Positions 43,802 through 52,794 of a DNA stretch of 64,000 nucleotides are shown here, in pieces. The stretch is from Vogesella sp. XCS3. Lineage in GTDB: Bacteria; Pseudomonadota; Gammaproteobacteria; Burkholderiales; Chromobacteriaceae. The DNA is taken from assembly GCF_020616155.1 (NCBI RefSeq), contig NZ_CP085530.1, positions 2,664,501 to 2,728,500 on the forward strand, in the 5' to 3' direction. The notes beneath the pieces are model-generated. The model saw only the letters and a list, made by a program, of their open reading frames with translations, was not told the DNA's origin and made no database searches. The first letter of the stretch is position 1. Every line of letters starts with the position of its first letter. The position numbers and the translations under genes are program-made.

Positions 43802-44566
43802 TTACGGTGTTTTGCCCGCGTGGGGTAGCAGCTGTAGCTCCAGCTGGGCGTAGCGGCCAGTTTGCCGCAGCTGCTGCAGGCCGCGGTTGAATGCGGCCAA
43901 CTGTGCGGTCGCTTGCGGGCGCGCGCGCGACAGCATCAGGCGGAAGGGGACGGTTTCGATGGGGGTGGGCAGCGTGGCCAGCTGGCTGCGTTCCTGTGCT
44001 GTCAGCTTGTCCTGGCGCAGGCTCTGGTACACGCTGTGGGCCATGGTCATGGCGGTCATGCGCCCGGCCAGGATCATGCGCAGGCCATTTTCGGGGTTTT
44101 CTACGCGGTGGTATGCCACCTTGCCTTCGCGCTCTAGCCGTACCAGCTCGTGAAAGGTACGCGACCCCAGCGGCAGGGCCAGGTGTACGCCCTGCCACTG
44201 CTGGCGTAGCGGCCAGTCTGGCAGGGGTTTGCCAGCGTGATGGATGATGATTTCGCGGTCCTGGATGATGGGTTCGCTGAACAAGGCAAAGCTGTCGCGT
44301 AGCGGGGTCTGGCTCCAGACCAGCGAGCCGTCGATATGGCCACCGCGTACCATTTCTTCGGCGCGTTTCCACGGGTAGAAGCCGTAGCGTACTTGCAGGC
44401 CGCCCAGCGCTGCTGCTTCGCTGACGACGGCGGAGGCGAAACCGTAACGTGGCAGGCTGGCGGATTGGTAGGGCGGCCATTCGCCATTGGCGAGCTGCAG
44501 GGTTTGTGCGTGGCTGACGCAGAGGGTGTTGATGAGTATCGCGAGTGCGAAAACAATCGATTTCAT
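43802..44566 (-). CDS. periplasmic solute-binding family 3 protein
   Basis: 254 residues from ATG 44566. Signal peptide (SIVFALAILINTLCVSHA), then a type-II binding fold (LANGEWPPYQSASLPRYGFAS, GFYPWKRAEEMVRGGHIDGS). Stand-alone: no ABC permease or ATPase nearby, as usual for the subgroup with the YPWKRAE motif. It could sense or chelate a small acid or amino acid. A perfect palindrome ATTGTCTGACAAT (44567-44579) lies right at the start codon and no ribosome site is evident. Confidence 0.85.
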   Translation of the reverse strand: MKSIVFALAILINTLCVSHAQTLQLANGEWPPYQSASLPRYGFASAVVSEAAALGGLQVRYGFYPWKRAEEMVRGGHIDGSLVWSQTPLRDSFALFSEPIIQDREIIIHHAGKPLPDWPLRQQWQGVHLALPLGSRTFHELVRLEREGKVAYHRVENPENGLRMILAGRMTAMTMAHSVYQSLRQDKLTAQERSQLATLPTPIETVPFRLMLSRARPQATAQLAAFNRGLQQLRQTGRYAQLELQLLPHAGKTP

Positions 44567-44647
44567 ATTGTCTGACAATTTTAAGATCGCGCCAGTATAA
44601 GCATGTTTTTGTTTGTTTTCAGCTAGTTACATGTGAAATATACCAGT

Positions 44648-44680
44648 AAAAAGCGCTAGCTTGGCAGCTAGCGCTTTTTT
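44648..44680 (-). terminator. bidirectional terminator between binding-protein and ftsK-like genes
   Basis: AAAAAGCGCTAGC, TTGGCA loop, GCTAGCGCTTTTTT. It can end only transcripts running into it from the binding-protein side on plus or the translocase gene on minus; the latter stop is 24 bases before. Confidence 0.8.
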
Positions 44681-44703
44681 TACAGGGCGGTGCTATCGAA
44701 AGG

Positions 44704-47502
44704 TTAGTAATCCCGATCTGGTACCAGTACGGTGCGGTTGCCGTTACTTTCCATGGCCGACACGATGCCGGCGGTTTCCATGTCTTCGATCAGCCGTGCC
44801 GCGCGGTTGTAGCCGATGCGCAGCTGGCGCTGCACCGACGAAATGGACGCCTTGCGCGTTTTCAGCACAATGGCCACCGCCTCGTCGTACAGCGGGTCGG
44901 CTTCGCTGCCGGCAGCGGCGCGGCCTTTGGCGTCGGCTTGCTCGTCGTCGGCTACCGATTCGCCGGTGAGCAGGCCTTCCACGTAGTCCGGCTCGCCCCA
45001 CTGTTTCAGGTCTTCCACGATGGCGTGCACTTCCTCGTCGGTGACAAACGCGCCGTGCACGCGCTGCGGGTAGCCGGTGCCCGGCGGCAGGAACAGCATG
45101 TCGCCCTGCCCCAGCAGGCTTTCGGCGCCCATCTGGTCGAGGATGGTGCGGCTATCGATCTTGCTGGATACCTGGAACGCGATACGGGTGGGGATGTTGG
45201 CCTTGATCAGGCCGGTAATCACGTCCACCGACGGCCGCTGCGTGGCCAGGATCAAATGGATGCCGGCGGCGCGGGCCTTCTGCGCCAGGCGGGCGATCAG
45301 CTCTTCGATCTTCTTGCCGGCCACCATCATCAGGTCGGCAAACTCGTCTACCACCACCACGATGAACGGCAGCGTGGACAGCGGTTCCGGCGTTTCCGGC
45401 GTCAGGCTGAACGGGTTGCCCAAACGTTGGCCGCGTGCTTCGGCGGCGCGCACCTTGTCGTTGTAACCGGCCAGGTTGCGCACGCCCAGGTGGCTCATCA
45501 GGCGGTAGCGTTTTTCCATTTCGCCCACGCACCAGTTCAGCGCGTTGGCGGCCAGCTTCATGTCGGTAACCACCGGTGCCAAGAGGTGCGGGATGTCGTT
45601 GTACACCGACAGCTCCAGCATCTTGGGGTCGATCATGATGAAGCGCACTTCGTCCGGCGTGGCCTTGTACAGCATGGACAGGATCATGGCGTTGACGCCC
45701 ACCGACTTGCCCGAGCCGGTGGTACCGGCCACCAGCAGGTGCGGTGCCTTGGCCAGGTCCATCACCACGGGCGCACCGCTGATGTCCTGCCCCAGTGCCA
45801 GCGTGAGCTTGGAGGCGTTTTGCTGGAACACGTCGGCGCTGAAGATTTCCGACAGGCGGATCATCTGGCGCTGCGGGTTGGGTAGCTCCAGCCCCATGCA
45901 GGTCTTGCCGGGGATGGTTTCCACCACGCGGATGGACGCCAGGCCCAGCGCGCGTGACAGGTCTTTGGCCAGGTTCACTACCTGGCTGCCGCGTACGCCG
46001 ACGGCGGGTTCCACTTCGTAGCGCGTAATCACCGGGCCGGCGTAGGCGTCTACCACCGCCACTTTTACCTTGAACTCGGCGCATTTTTCTTCGATCAGAA
46101 TGCCGCGTTCGATCAGGTAGTCTTCGCTCTGCACCGCCTTGTGTGTTTCGGGCGGGCGCAGCAGGTCCAGCGAGGGCAGGCAGGCGTCGCCGTATACCAC
46201 GGGGATGGCGTGTGGCTTGGGCTGCGCGGCGGCGGCCAGGGTGTGCAGCGCCTGGCTGATCTGCGCGGCGGGCACGGGGCTAGCTGCCGCAGGCTGGGCT
46301 GGCGCGGCCTGCGGGGCATCGTCCAGCAGCTGCCATACCAGGCCAGGGTTGGCCGCAGCGGGCGCCACGGCGGGTTCGTTGTCGGCCTCGTCGTCCAGCA
46401 GGTGCCACACGATATCGCCGTGCTGGGTGCTGTGGTAGCCGGCCTGAGCAGCCGGGCTGCTGGCCGTGGTGAGCGGCGCACTGGCAGCCTGCTGCGGCAT
46501 GGCGGCGGGCTCGGCGCTGGCGGGGGTGCCGACGGCCTGGCGCAGGCGAACGCCCTGCCAGACTGGCGGGGCTGCCGGTACTGCTACGGGTTGGCGCAGC
46601 TGTTGCCAGCGCGTGCCCGGCGGTGTGCTGGCGCTGCCGGGCTCGGCCACGGGTGCTGCTGCCGGTGTGGGCGCGTCTGTGGGCTCATCGCTGGCTGCCG
46701 CGGCGTCGCAGACCTCGTCGGGCAGGGCAAACTCGTCGTCCAGCACGAAGTCGTCTTGCTGCGGGTACGCGGTGGCACTGTCGGGCGGGGTATAGGCATC
46801 GGTGTCGCTGCTGGCCGGCTCGAACACGGGCTCGACAGGCGCCTGCGGCGGCAGGGGGATGCCGGCGGCGCGGGCTTCTGCCGCGTGGCTGGCGCCGCGC
46901 CAGTCGGCCTGGATCTCGGCAGGCGCAGTGCTGGCTGGCCGTGGTGCCTGGGCCTCGGCTTTGCTAAAGCTGGATTGCGGGCCAAACAGCGCGGCAGCGG
47001 CGCGTTCGCGTTCTTGCTGGGCCAGCGGTGATGGCGGCAGCGGTGTGGACGCGCTGGCTTTTTTCATCACCGGGGTGGGCTGCAGGATCACGGGCGGCAG
47101 CGGTGCGGGCTTGGCCGGCTGGCGGCCGCTATGCAGCTGTTGCACGTTGGCGCGCACTTCGCGCGGGTCGATCAGCGGCAGGTCGCGTGGCTGGGGGATG
47201 GGCTTGCCGTCGTAGGCGGCGATCTTTTCGCGGCGGGTCAGGTCGCGGCGCAGGTTGCGCTGCACGTCGTCCAGACCGATGACCGGCAGCTTGGCCGTGG
47301 CGGCTTTGTTACCGGCGGGCGCGGCCTTGGGCTTGCGCTGGTAGCGTGGCAGCTCGCGCGGCAGCTTGTCGATAATTTCGGCGGGTGCGCTGGCGGGCGG
47401 GCGCGGTGGCGGTGCGGCCTCGGGGGTGATGCCAGGGTTGGCCGCAAGCGGTGGTGGCGCTAGCGGCGCACCCAGCGTGCGTCGCGGCGGCCGGGGCGTC
47501 AT
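44704..47502 (-). CDS. FtsK/SpoIIIE DNA translocase without membrane domain
   Basis: 932 residues. The first 420 or so are Pro/Ala-rich and low-complexity; I see no transmembrane helices there, unlike FtsK. The alpha-beta motor follows ([19 protein letters not shown]; Walker [12 protein letters not shown]; Walker [29 protein letters not shown]). The C-terminal gamma winged helix ([23 protein letters not shown]) should recognise KOPS-like sites. It can still pump DNA towards XerCD at dif. A second, membrane-bound FtsK probably exists elsewhere. Overlaps a 40-codon ORF by ATGA. Confidence 0.92.
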   Translation of the reverse strand: MTPRPPRRTLGAPLAPPPLAANPGITPEAAPPPRPPASAPAEIIDKLPRELPRYQRKPKAAPAGNKAATAKLPVIGLDDVQRNLRRDLTRREKIAAYDGKPIPQPRDLPLIDPREVRANVQQLHSGRQPAKPAPLPPVILQPTPVMKKASASTPLPPSPLAQQERERAAAALFGPQSSFSKAEAQAPRPASTAPAEIQADWRGASHAAEARAAGIPLPPQAPVEPVFEPASSDTDAYTPPDSATAYPQQDDFVLDDEFALPDEVCDAAAASDEPTDAPTPAAAPVAEPGSASTPPGTRWQQLRQPVAVPAAPPVWQGVRLRQAVGTPASAEPAAMPQQAASAPLTTASSPAAQAGYHSTQHGDIVWHLLDDEADNEPAVAPAAANPGLVWQLLDDAPQAAPAQPAAASPVPAAQISQALHTLAAAAQPKPHAIPVVYGDACLPSLDLLRPPETHKAVQSEDYLIERGILIEEKCAEFKVKVAVVDAYAGPVITRYEVEPAVGVRGSQVVNLAKDLSRALGLASIRVVETIPGKTCMGLELPNPQRQMIRLSEIFSADVFQQNASKLTLALGQDISGAPVVMDLAKAPHLLVAGTTGSGKSVGVNAMILSMLYKATPDEVRFIMIDPKMLELSVYNDIPHLLAPVVTDMKLAANALNWCVGEMEKRYRLMSHLGVRNLAGYNDKVRAAEARGQRLGNPFSLTPETPEPLSTLPFIVVVVDEFADLMMVAGKKIEELIARLAQKARAAGIHLILATQRPSVDVITGLIKANIPTRIAFQVSSKIDSRTILDQMGAESLLGQGDMLFLPPGTGYPQRVHGAFVTDEEVHAIVEDLKQWGEPDYVEGLLTGESVADDEQADAKGRAAAGSEADPLYDEAVAIVLKTRKASISSVQRQLRIGYNRAARLIEDMETAGIVSAMESNGNRTVLVPDRDY

Positions 47503-47621
47503 GGCTTCGGGGGGGCGTCGTGTGGCAAGGGGGCGTGGTGCCCGTGCGCGGCGCTATCGGCCGCGTCGTCTTCTTGCAGCACATGCTTGAGCTTGGTCAG
47601 CAGTTTGGAAAACTTCTCCAT
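47499..47621 (-). CDS. 40-residue ORF coupled to the ftsK-like gene
   Basis: ATG 47621 with GGAAGAG eight bases upstream; stop shares ATGA with the translocase gene. An amphipathic helix ([16 protein letters not shown]) precedes a His/Pro-rich tail. It could be a leader for translational coupling or a small membrane-binding partner for a translocase that lacks its own membrane domain. Speculative. Confidence 0.5.
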   Translation of the reverse strand: MEKFSKLLTKLKHVLQEDDAADSAAHGHHAPLPHDAPPKP

Positions 47622-47638
47622 GGCATCACTCTTCCGCT

Positions 47639-47824
47639 TTAGCGGGTCTTGTTCCAGCCGGCGATGGCGTCTTTCTTGTTGTCGGCTTGCGGGCCGATGG
47701 CGCTGCAGGTGCCTTGCCCTGCGTAGCGGGTGCACTGTACCCAGAAGCGGCGCGAGCCTGCCTTGACCACTTCGGCCGGGGCGCCGCACTTGTTGCAGGG
47801 TTTCAGGCTGGTGGTATCGCTCAT
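47639..47824 (-). CDS. small zinc-ribbon protein, Lar-like
   Basis: About 61 residues (a second ATG directly precedes). CNKCGAPAEVVK and VQC...GTC form a Cys4 zinc ribbon; the ending AIAGWNKTR matches the GWN pattern of Lar-type restriction-alleviation proteins and related ribbons. Function unproven; phage or R-M context is absent. Confidence 0.7.
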   Translation of the reverse strand: MSDTTSLKPCNKCGAPAEVVKAGSRRFWVQCTRYAGQGTCSAIGPQADNKKDAIAGWNKTR

Positions 47825-47853
47825 CATGGTATTCCGGCAGGGTTAATCACCGG

Positions 47854-48011
47854 ATGATACCGCAATTGCGGTGGCCAGCCGCTGGCCCTAGTCCAGAAAG
47901 AATTCTACCGGCAGGGTGAGGCTCAGCTCGTCATGATACCGCAATTGCGGTGGCCAGCCGCTGGCCCTAGTCCAGAAAGAATTCTACCGGCAGGGTGAGG
48001 CTCAGCTCGTC
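47854..48011. repeat. 79-bp perfect tandem duplication
   Basis: Bases 47854-47932 and 47933-48011 are identical. The unit contains the last 14 codons and stop of the DUF454-TonB gene, the bases after it, and a 14-bp palindrome ACCGCAATTGCGGT. The copy nearer the gene keeps the coding end; the outer copy is a dead duplicate. Confidence 0.9.
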
Positions 48012-49070
48012 CGGGCGCTCAGGCGGGATGCGCGGTAGCGGCGAGGCACGCTGGACAGTGGCCAGGGCGGCGGCGTCCAGGCTGGCGTGGCCGCTGCTCT
48101 GGCTGAGCTGTACCGCCAGTACCCGGCCATCGCGGCCAACCTTCAGCAGCAGGTAGGCCACGCCTTCCGTGCCCTGCGCGCGCGCGCCTGCCGGGTACTG
48201 GCGGTAGCGTTCCAGCCGCGCCATGACCTGGGCTTCCCAGCTACGGCTGTTACCGCCACTGGCCTGACCTGCCGGAAGCGAGGGGCTGGGCGGCGCGGCG
48301 GCCACGCTGTTGGTGGCGGCCGCAGCCGGTTTGGCCGCAGGGGCTTCGGGTGCCGGCGGGCTCGTGTCGCTGGTGGTGGCGGCATGGCGCGGGGCAAGCG
48401 CGATCGGGGTGGCGGCCGGGTTGTGTGTGTGCAGCAGCGGTGTGGCCGCAGTGCTGGCACGGCGCCGTGGCGTGCTGGCCTGGCTGGCGGTCGTGACCCG
48501 GCTGGCGCTGCGCGTGGCCACCGGTGTGGGCAAGCTGGTGAGTGTCATCAGGCCGGGCTGCGCCAGGGCCAGCTGCTGTGGTGGAGGCGCAGCGTGGTGT
48601 AACAGCAGGCCAATGAGCATGGCGTGCAGGGCTAGCGTACACAGTGCTGCCCCCTGCCCTGCGCGTAGCGGCCAAGCCCCTGGTGTGTGCCCCGGGTAGC
48701 CGGGCTGGCGTAGCAGCCAGCCTGCCACCATCAGCTGTAGCAGGGCTGCCAGCCATAGTAGCCAGCCGGGTGGCTGGCTGGCGGTGAGCGCCACAAAGCC
48801 CAGTGCCATGCCGGCACAGGCGAGTGCCTTGGCGTAGGGGGGAACCACGCGGTGCTGCTGCCACTGGCGTAGTGGCGGGCCCAGGCGCGGGTGTGCCAGC
48901 AGGCGAGCCGCCCACCGCGGCGAGCTGCGGCCAAAGCAGGTTAGCGCCAGCAGCAGGAACACCGTGGTGGGCATCAGCGGCAGCATGGCACCAATGCCGG
49001 CCAGTAGCAGCATCAGGCAGCCGGCGGCGTGCCAGGCCCAGCGTGCCGGCAGCGTCTGGCTTACGCGCAT
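47967..49070 (-). CDS. DUF454 (YbaN-like) - TonB fusion protein
   Basis: 367 residues. Residues 1-125 are a DUF454/YbaN inner-membrane domain (LMLLLAGIGAMLPLMPTTVFLLLALTCFGRSSPR). A further helix (about 140-160) is followed by a Pro/Ala/Thr-rich periplasmic spacer and a TonB C-terminal domain (SRSWEAQVMARLERYRQYP, GVAYLLLKVGRDGRVLAVQL). It should energise the heme receptor of the same operon. DUF454 genes occur near heme-uptake genes in other bacteria, from memory. Overlaps the heme-oxygenase gene by ten bases. Confidence 0.87.
   Translation of the reverse strand: MRVSQTLPARWAWHAAGCLMLLLAGIGAMLPLMPTTVFLLLALTCFGRSSPRWAARLLAHPRLGPPLRQWQQHRVVPPYAKALACAGMALGFVALTASQPPGWLLWLAALLQLMVAGWLLRQPGYPGHTPGAWPLRAGQGAALCTLALHAMLIGLLLHHAAPPPQQLALAQPGLMTLTSLPTPVATRSASRVTTASQASTPRRRASTAATPLLHTHNPAATPIALAPRHAATTSDTSPPAPEAPAAKPAAAATNSVAAAPPSPSLPAGQASGGNSRSWEAQVMARLERYRQYPAGARAQGTEGVAYLLLKVGRDGRVLAVQLSQSSGHASLDAAALATVQRASPLPRIPPERPDELSLTLPVEFFLD
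48132..48143 (+). repeat. uptake-word copy GCGGCCAACCTT
   Basis: Exact copy in the TonB part of the fusion gene; reads Lys-Val-Gly-Arg on the coding strand. Confidence 0.6.
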
Positions 49071-49654
49071 CCGTACACCTGGTCCAGGTGCTGGTTCATC
49101 AGGGTGAAGGCGGCTTTGGCGCCGGCGGTCACGCGCGCTTCGGCACTGGCATCCAGCGCCAGGGCATCCAGTGTTTGCGTGAAATCACGCCAGTGGCGGG
49201 CGCGGCCGTCTGGGTGGCCGCCCAGGTGGCGGGCGCCTTTTTCGTCGGACAGGCCGAGTGCCTGCGCCATTTTCAGCAGGATGGCGGCGCCCAGCTTGCT
49301 GCCTTCTACCACGTATAGCCAGCCCATGGCGGTGGCTACGTCCAGCTGCTTGTCGATGGGGGCGGTTGCGCTGCGGCCGGGTAGCGGGCAGCCCAGGTCG
49401 TCCAGGTCGGTGGCGATCAGCGCGTGGCGGCGGCGGCTGGCCAGGTCGGCAAACAGTGCCGCCAGGCCGGGGTTGTCGTACAGCGCGTCGGCGTCGCGCA
49501 GGAACAGGTATTGCGCCTGCAGGAACTGGCGGTAGTGGCTGTGGCTGGCAAAAGGGCGATACGTCATGATGCGCTGGTCCAGCGCGTCGTGGGTGGCGTG
49601 GGTGGCGGCTTTCAGGCGCTGGGTACGGCTGAGGGTTTGTTCGGTGATGGTCAT
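49061..49654 (-). CDS. heme oxygenase (bacterial HemO/BphO type)
   Basis: 197 residues. The proximal His lies in the N-terminal RLKAATHATHDALDQRI stretch; the distal helix is GWLYVVEGSKLGAAILLK. It opens heme to biliverdin, CO and iron in the cytoplasm. No phytochrome gene is nearby; its place between the heme receptor and the TonB fusion shows that it serves iron recovery from heme. Confidence 0.93.
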   Translation of the reverse strand: MTITEQTLSRTQRLKAATHATHDALDQRIMTYRPFASHSHYRQFLQAQYLFLRDADALYDNPGLAALFADLASRRRHALIATDLDDLGCPLPGRSATAPIDKQLDVATAMGWLYVVEGSKLGAAILLKMAQALGLSDEKGARHLGGHPDGRARHWRDFTQTLDALALDASAEARVTAGAKAAFTLMNQHLDQVYGCA

Positions 49655-49721
49655 GCTGCTTGCTTTCTGGTTTGGTGAGGGTTGGCCGCACGCGGCGGCC
49701 GGCAGTGTGGGTGGGCTATCG

Positions 49722-52694
49722 CTAGAAACGGGCGCTGATGGCGGCGCGGTAGGTGCGGCCAGGCCCCGGCATCAGGCTGAGGGTGAGCGGGTCGAGATAG
49801 AAGCGGTTGGTCACGTTGTCTACCGCCAGCTCCAGCTTGGTGTTGCGCGCCAGCTGGTAGCTGGCAAACAGGTCTACCAGCGTGAACGGCCGGGTCAGCA
49901 CCTGGTTGGCGGTGCCGTTGTAGCTTTCCCAGTCGCGGCCGCTTGAAGCCTGCTCGGCGGTGGGGCCGCTGGTGTACAGCACGCGGGTGCCGGCGCTGAG
50001 GGTGTCGTTCAGCCAGCGCCCGCCCAGCGTCAGGTTGGCGCTGAGGCGTGGCGGCACGTGGTTGCGCACGTAGGCGGTGGAAAAACCGGTGGGCGAGCAG
50101 TTGCCCAGCGTTGCGTACGGGTAGACGGTGTGGAAGGTGCCGCTGTCTTCGTCGTACACGTCGTAATGCTTGGCGCGGAAGTAGTCGGCGGTCTGGCGGT
50201 CGCAGATTTCCACCTGGCGGTGGTAGGTGGCCGACAGTTCGCCGAAGAAGCCGCCGTTGTCGTAACCGGTTTGCAGCTCCAGGCCCTTGATCTGGTAGCG
50301 GTCCATATTGGCGATGGTGAAGTTCTGCATGCCCGGCAGGCCCTTGAACGGGCGGCGTGTCAGGTAGCCGTCGCTGCGGTTGTCGAAATAGGCCAGGCGC
50401 GCGCGCAGCTTGTCGCCGGGTTTGAGCCAGTCGTCGCGCAGCAGGCTGATGCCCACTTCGCGGTTCTTGCTGCGTTCCGGTGCCAGCGGGTTGAGGTAGG
50501 GCGCGGACGAGCCGAGGGTGGATTCCATCAGGCTGGGCATGCGCAGCCCTTCGCTGTAGCGGGCGTAGGCGCTGACGCCGCCGCCCAGCTGCAAGGTAAC
50601 GCCGGCCATGGGCGCAAAGCCGCTGTCCTGGCGGCGGAACGGCGGGGCGTACTCGTAGCGGGTGGACAGGATGTCGCTGTATTCGTTGTCTTCGTCTACC
50701 TCCAGCCGGCTGGCCTGGGCCGGGTCGAAGCTGGCTGGCGTGTCGGTCCATTGGTGTAACTGGGTGCCGGCCTGCAGGCGCGGGTCGGTGGCGGCGCTGT
50801 ACTCGCCGTTGGCGTCCGGCAGCCATTTCAGGTAGCCGATACGTTCTTCCGCATCGCCCTCGCCCTGGTAGACGTCGATGGTGCGGTAGCGCTGTTCGGT
50901 GTGGTGCGCGGTGGCCTGCACGTTGTGATCCTGGCTGGCAAAGCGGCTGTAGCGCCCGCCCAGCTCCAGGCTCAGCCAGTCGTTGGCCGCCCAGTCCAGC
51001 TTGAAGAAGGCGCTGTGTTCGTCGCGCTGGCCGCTGCGGATAGTGCGGTTGTGGTTGATGTCGTCCAGGTCCACCAGCATGCCCTTGCCGGGGCCGGTGC
51101 GCTCGCGTTGCAGCGACACGCCGTAGTCCAGCTTGAAGGCGCCGGCGGCGGTGCGCAGCAGGCTGCTGTTGCTGATGTCGGCGCCGCTACGGGTGGCGGC
51201 GGTCTTGACGCGGTAGCGGGCATCCAGCCAGGCGGGGTCGTTTTCGTTCCAGCTTGGCTGGGGCTTGCCTTGCTGCGGGTTGCGGAACACGTCGCCGTTC
51301 ATGGCGTCGCTTTGCATGTCGGTGTGCCACACATTGGCTTTCAGCCGGATCAGCGGCTGCGCCGCCGGTGCCCACTGGTAGCGCGCGCTGTAGCTGTCCA
51401 GCAGTACGTGGCTGCCCGGCCACTGCATGATGTAGCCGCTGTCGTTGCGCAGGATCTGCGACGGCATGATCTCGCCGTAGTGGCTGTCGTAACGGCGCCA
51501 GGCCAGCTCCAGCGCGCTGTCGTCGTCGGGTCGCAGCGTGCCTTTGAGCAGCAGCGAATCGCTGCGGTTGGCGGTATTGGTGACCTCTTCGCCTGGCCGG
51601 TACACGGTGGTGACGCCGGCTTCTACTTCCGGGTTGGTGCCGCCGAAGTTCATCCAGTTGTTGTACACGCGCAGCTTGTTGTAGCCGTGCTTGCCGGCAA
51701 AGTAGTTGCCCTGCTCGCGGTGGGCGTAGGCGGCCACCAGCTCGTAGCTATCCTGGCGCGTGGCCAGCGCCACGCTGCCGGCGCCGGCGCGGCCATCCAG
51801 CCCCGGCGCGTGCTGGCGCGGCGGGGTTTTGATGCTGGCCTGCGGCGTGGCGGTGTTGCTTTGCAGGCTGCCGCGCAGCCGCACGCCGACGCGCTCGCCC
51901 GGCAGCAGCACGTCGGCGGCTTTCAGGGTATCCATCTGCACCAGGCCGCCAACAGCACCGGCACCCTGGGCCGACAGGCTGGGGCCTTTTTCGATGGTGA
52001 CGCTACTGATCAGGTCCGGGTCCAGGTAGCTGCGGTCGGCGGCACCGGCGTAGCCGCGGTACACGCTGATGGCCTGCTGGCTGCCATCGATCACCACCGG
52101 CACCCTGCCCTGCCCCTGCATGCCGCGCACGTTGACATCGACCGCGCCGCTATTGCGGCCATCGCCCACCTGTACGCCGGGGGTGCCCTTGAACATGTCG
52201 GCGACCGAGGTGCCGCGAAAGCGCTCGATCTGCTGCTGGTCGATCACCGCGCGCGAGCCGGCCTTGACGTAGGGGCGGTCTGCCAGCGCGATATCGTCGT
52301 CGTGCAGCAGGCTGGCCGCCTGACGTTGGCCGCGTACCTGCAGCGCAGACAGGGCGACGTCGCCCTGGGCGGTGGCCACTGGCTTTAGCGTGATGGTGTT
52401 ATCGCGGATCTCGGCCCGCAGGCCGCTGCCGGCGAGCAGGCGATGCAAGGCGTCCCGCACGGTGAGCTGGCCTTGCAGTGCCGGGCTATGGCGGGTGCGG
52501 GTCAGCGCCGCGTCGACCAGTAGCACCATGCCGGCTTGGCGAGCCAGCTCGTTCAAGGCGCTGCCCAGGGGCTGAGCGGCAATATCGAAGGCCTGGGGCA
52601 GTGCCGGTGGCGGGGCACTGTAGGCGGGGCTGACAAACGCCAGGCTGAGTGCCAACAAGAGTGGGCGCAGGGATGGAGCTGGTGTGCGTGGCAT
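49722..52694 (-). CDS. TonB-dependent heme receptor with STN domain (HasR-like)
   Basis: 990 residues. Signal peptide (about 1-26), STN domain (about 35-105), plug (about 140-270: VADMFKGTPGVQVGDGRNSGAVDVNVRGMQGQGRVPVVIDG) given here only in part, and a long barrel with the HasR/HemR-type pattern and a C-terminal SARF. With the sigma factor and FecR it makes a surface-signalling unit like hasISR of Serratia. No hemophore gene is present, so it probably takes heme or hemoprotein heme directly. Confidence 0.92.
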   Translation of the reverse strand: MPRTPAPSLRPLLLALSLAFVSPAYSAPPPALPQAFDIAAQPLGSALNELARQAGMVLLVDAALTRTRHSPALQGQLTVRDALHRLLAGSGLRAEIRDNTITLKPVATAQGDVALSALQVRGQRQAASLLHDDDIALADRPYVKAGSRAVIDQQQIERFRGTSVADMFKGTPGVQVGDGRNSGAVDVNVRGMQGQGRVPVVIDGSQQAISVYRGYAGAADRSYLDPDLISSVTIEKGPSLSAQGAGAVGGLVQMDTLKAADVLLPGERVGVRLRGSLQSNTATPQASIKTPPRQHAPGLDGRAGAGSVALATRQDSYELVAAYAHREQGNYFAGKHGYNKLRVYNNWMNFGGTNPEVEAGVTTVYRPGEEVTNTANRSDSLLLKGTLRPDDDSALELAWRRYDSHYGEIMPSQILRNDSGYIMQWPGSHVLLDSYSARYQWAPAAQPLIRLKANVWHTDMQSDAMNGDVFRNPQQGKPQPSWNENDPAWLDARYRVKTAATRSGADISNSSLLRTAAGAFKLDYGVSLQRERTGPGKGMLVDLDDINHNRTIRSGQRDEHSAFFKLDWAANDWLSLELGGRYSRFASQDHNVQATAHHTEQRYRTIDVYQGEGDAEERIGYLKWLPDANGEYSAATDPRLQAGTQLHQWTDTPASFDPAQASRLEVDEDNEYSDILSTRYEYAPPFRRQDSGFAPMAGVTLQLGGGVSAYARYSEGLRMPSLMESTLGSSAPYLNPLAPERSKNREVGISLLRDDWLKPGDKLRARLAYFDNRSDGYLTRRPFKGLPGMQNFTIANMDRYQIKGLELQTGYDNGGFFGELSATYHRQVEICDRQTADYFRAKHYDVYDEDSGTFHTVYPYATLGNCSPTGFSTAYVRNHVPPRLSANLTLGGRWLNDTLSAGTRVLYTSGPTAEQASSGRDWESYNGTANQVLTRPFTLVDLFASYQLARNTKLELAVDNVTNRFYLDPLTLSLMPGPGRTYRAAISARF

Positions 52695-52709
52695 GGTGGG
52701 GGCTTTTTG

Positions 52710-52750
52710 TTTGTATCAAAAATCATTCTCAATTGTGAAAACGATACAAA
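52710..52750 (-). promoter_or_regulatory. dyad and Fur-like site upstream of the heme receptor
   Basis: TTTGTATC and GATACAAA form an 8-bp inverted repeat around AAATCATTCTCAATTG, a Fur-box-like sequence. The same AAATCATTCTCA core precedes the siderophore binding-protein gene. Both features lie 16-56 bases before the receptor ATG. Confidence 0.5.
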
Positions 52751-52794
52751 CGTACAAACCCTGATGTTGCGGGCAAAAAAATCATGCAGACACG

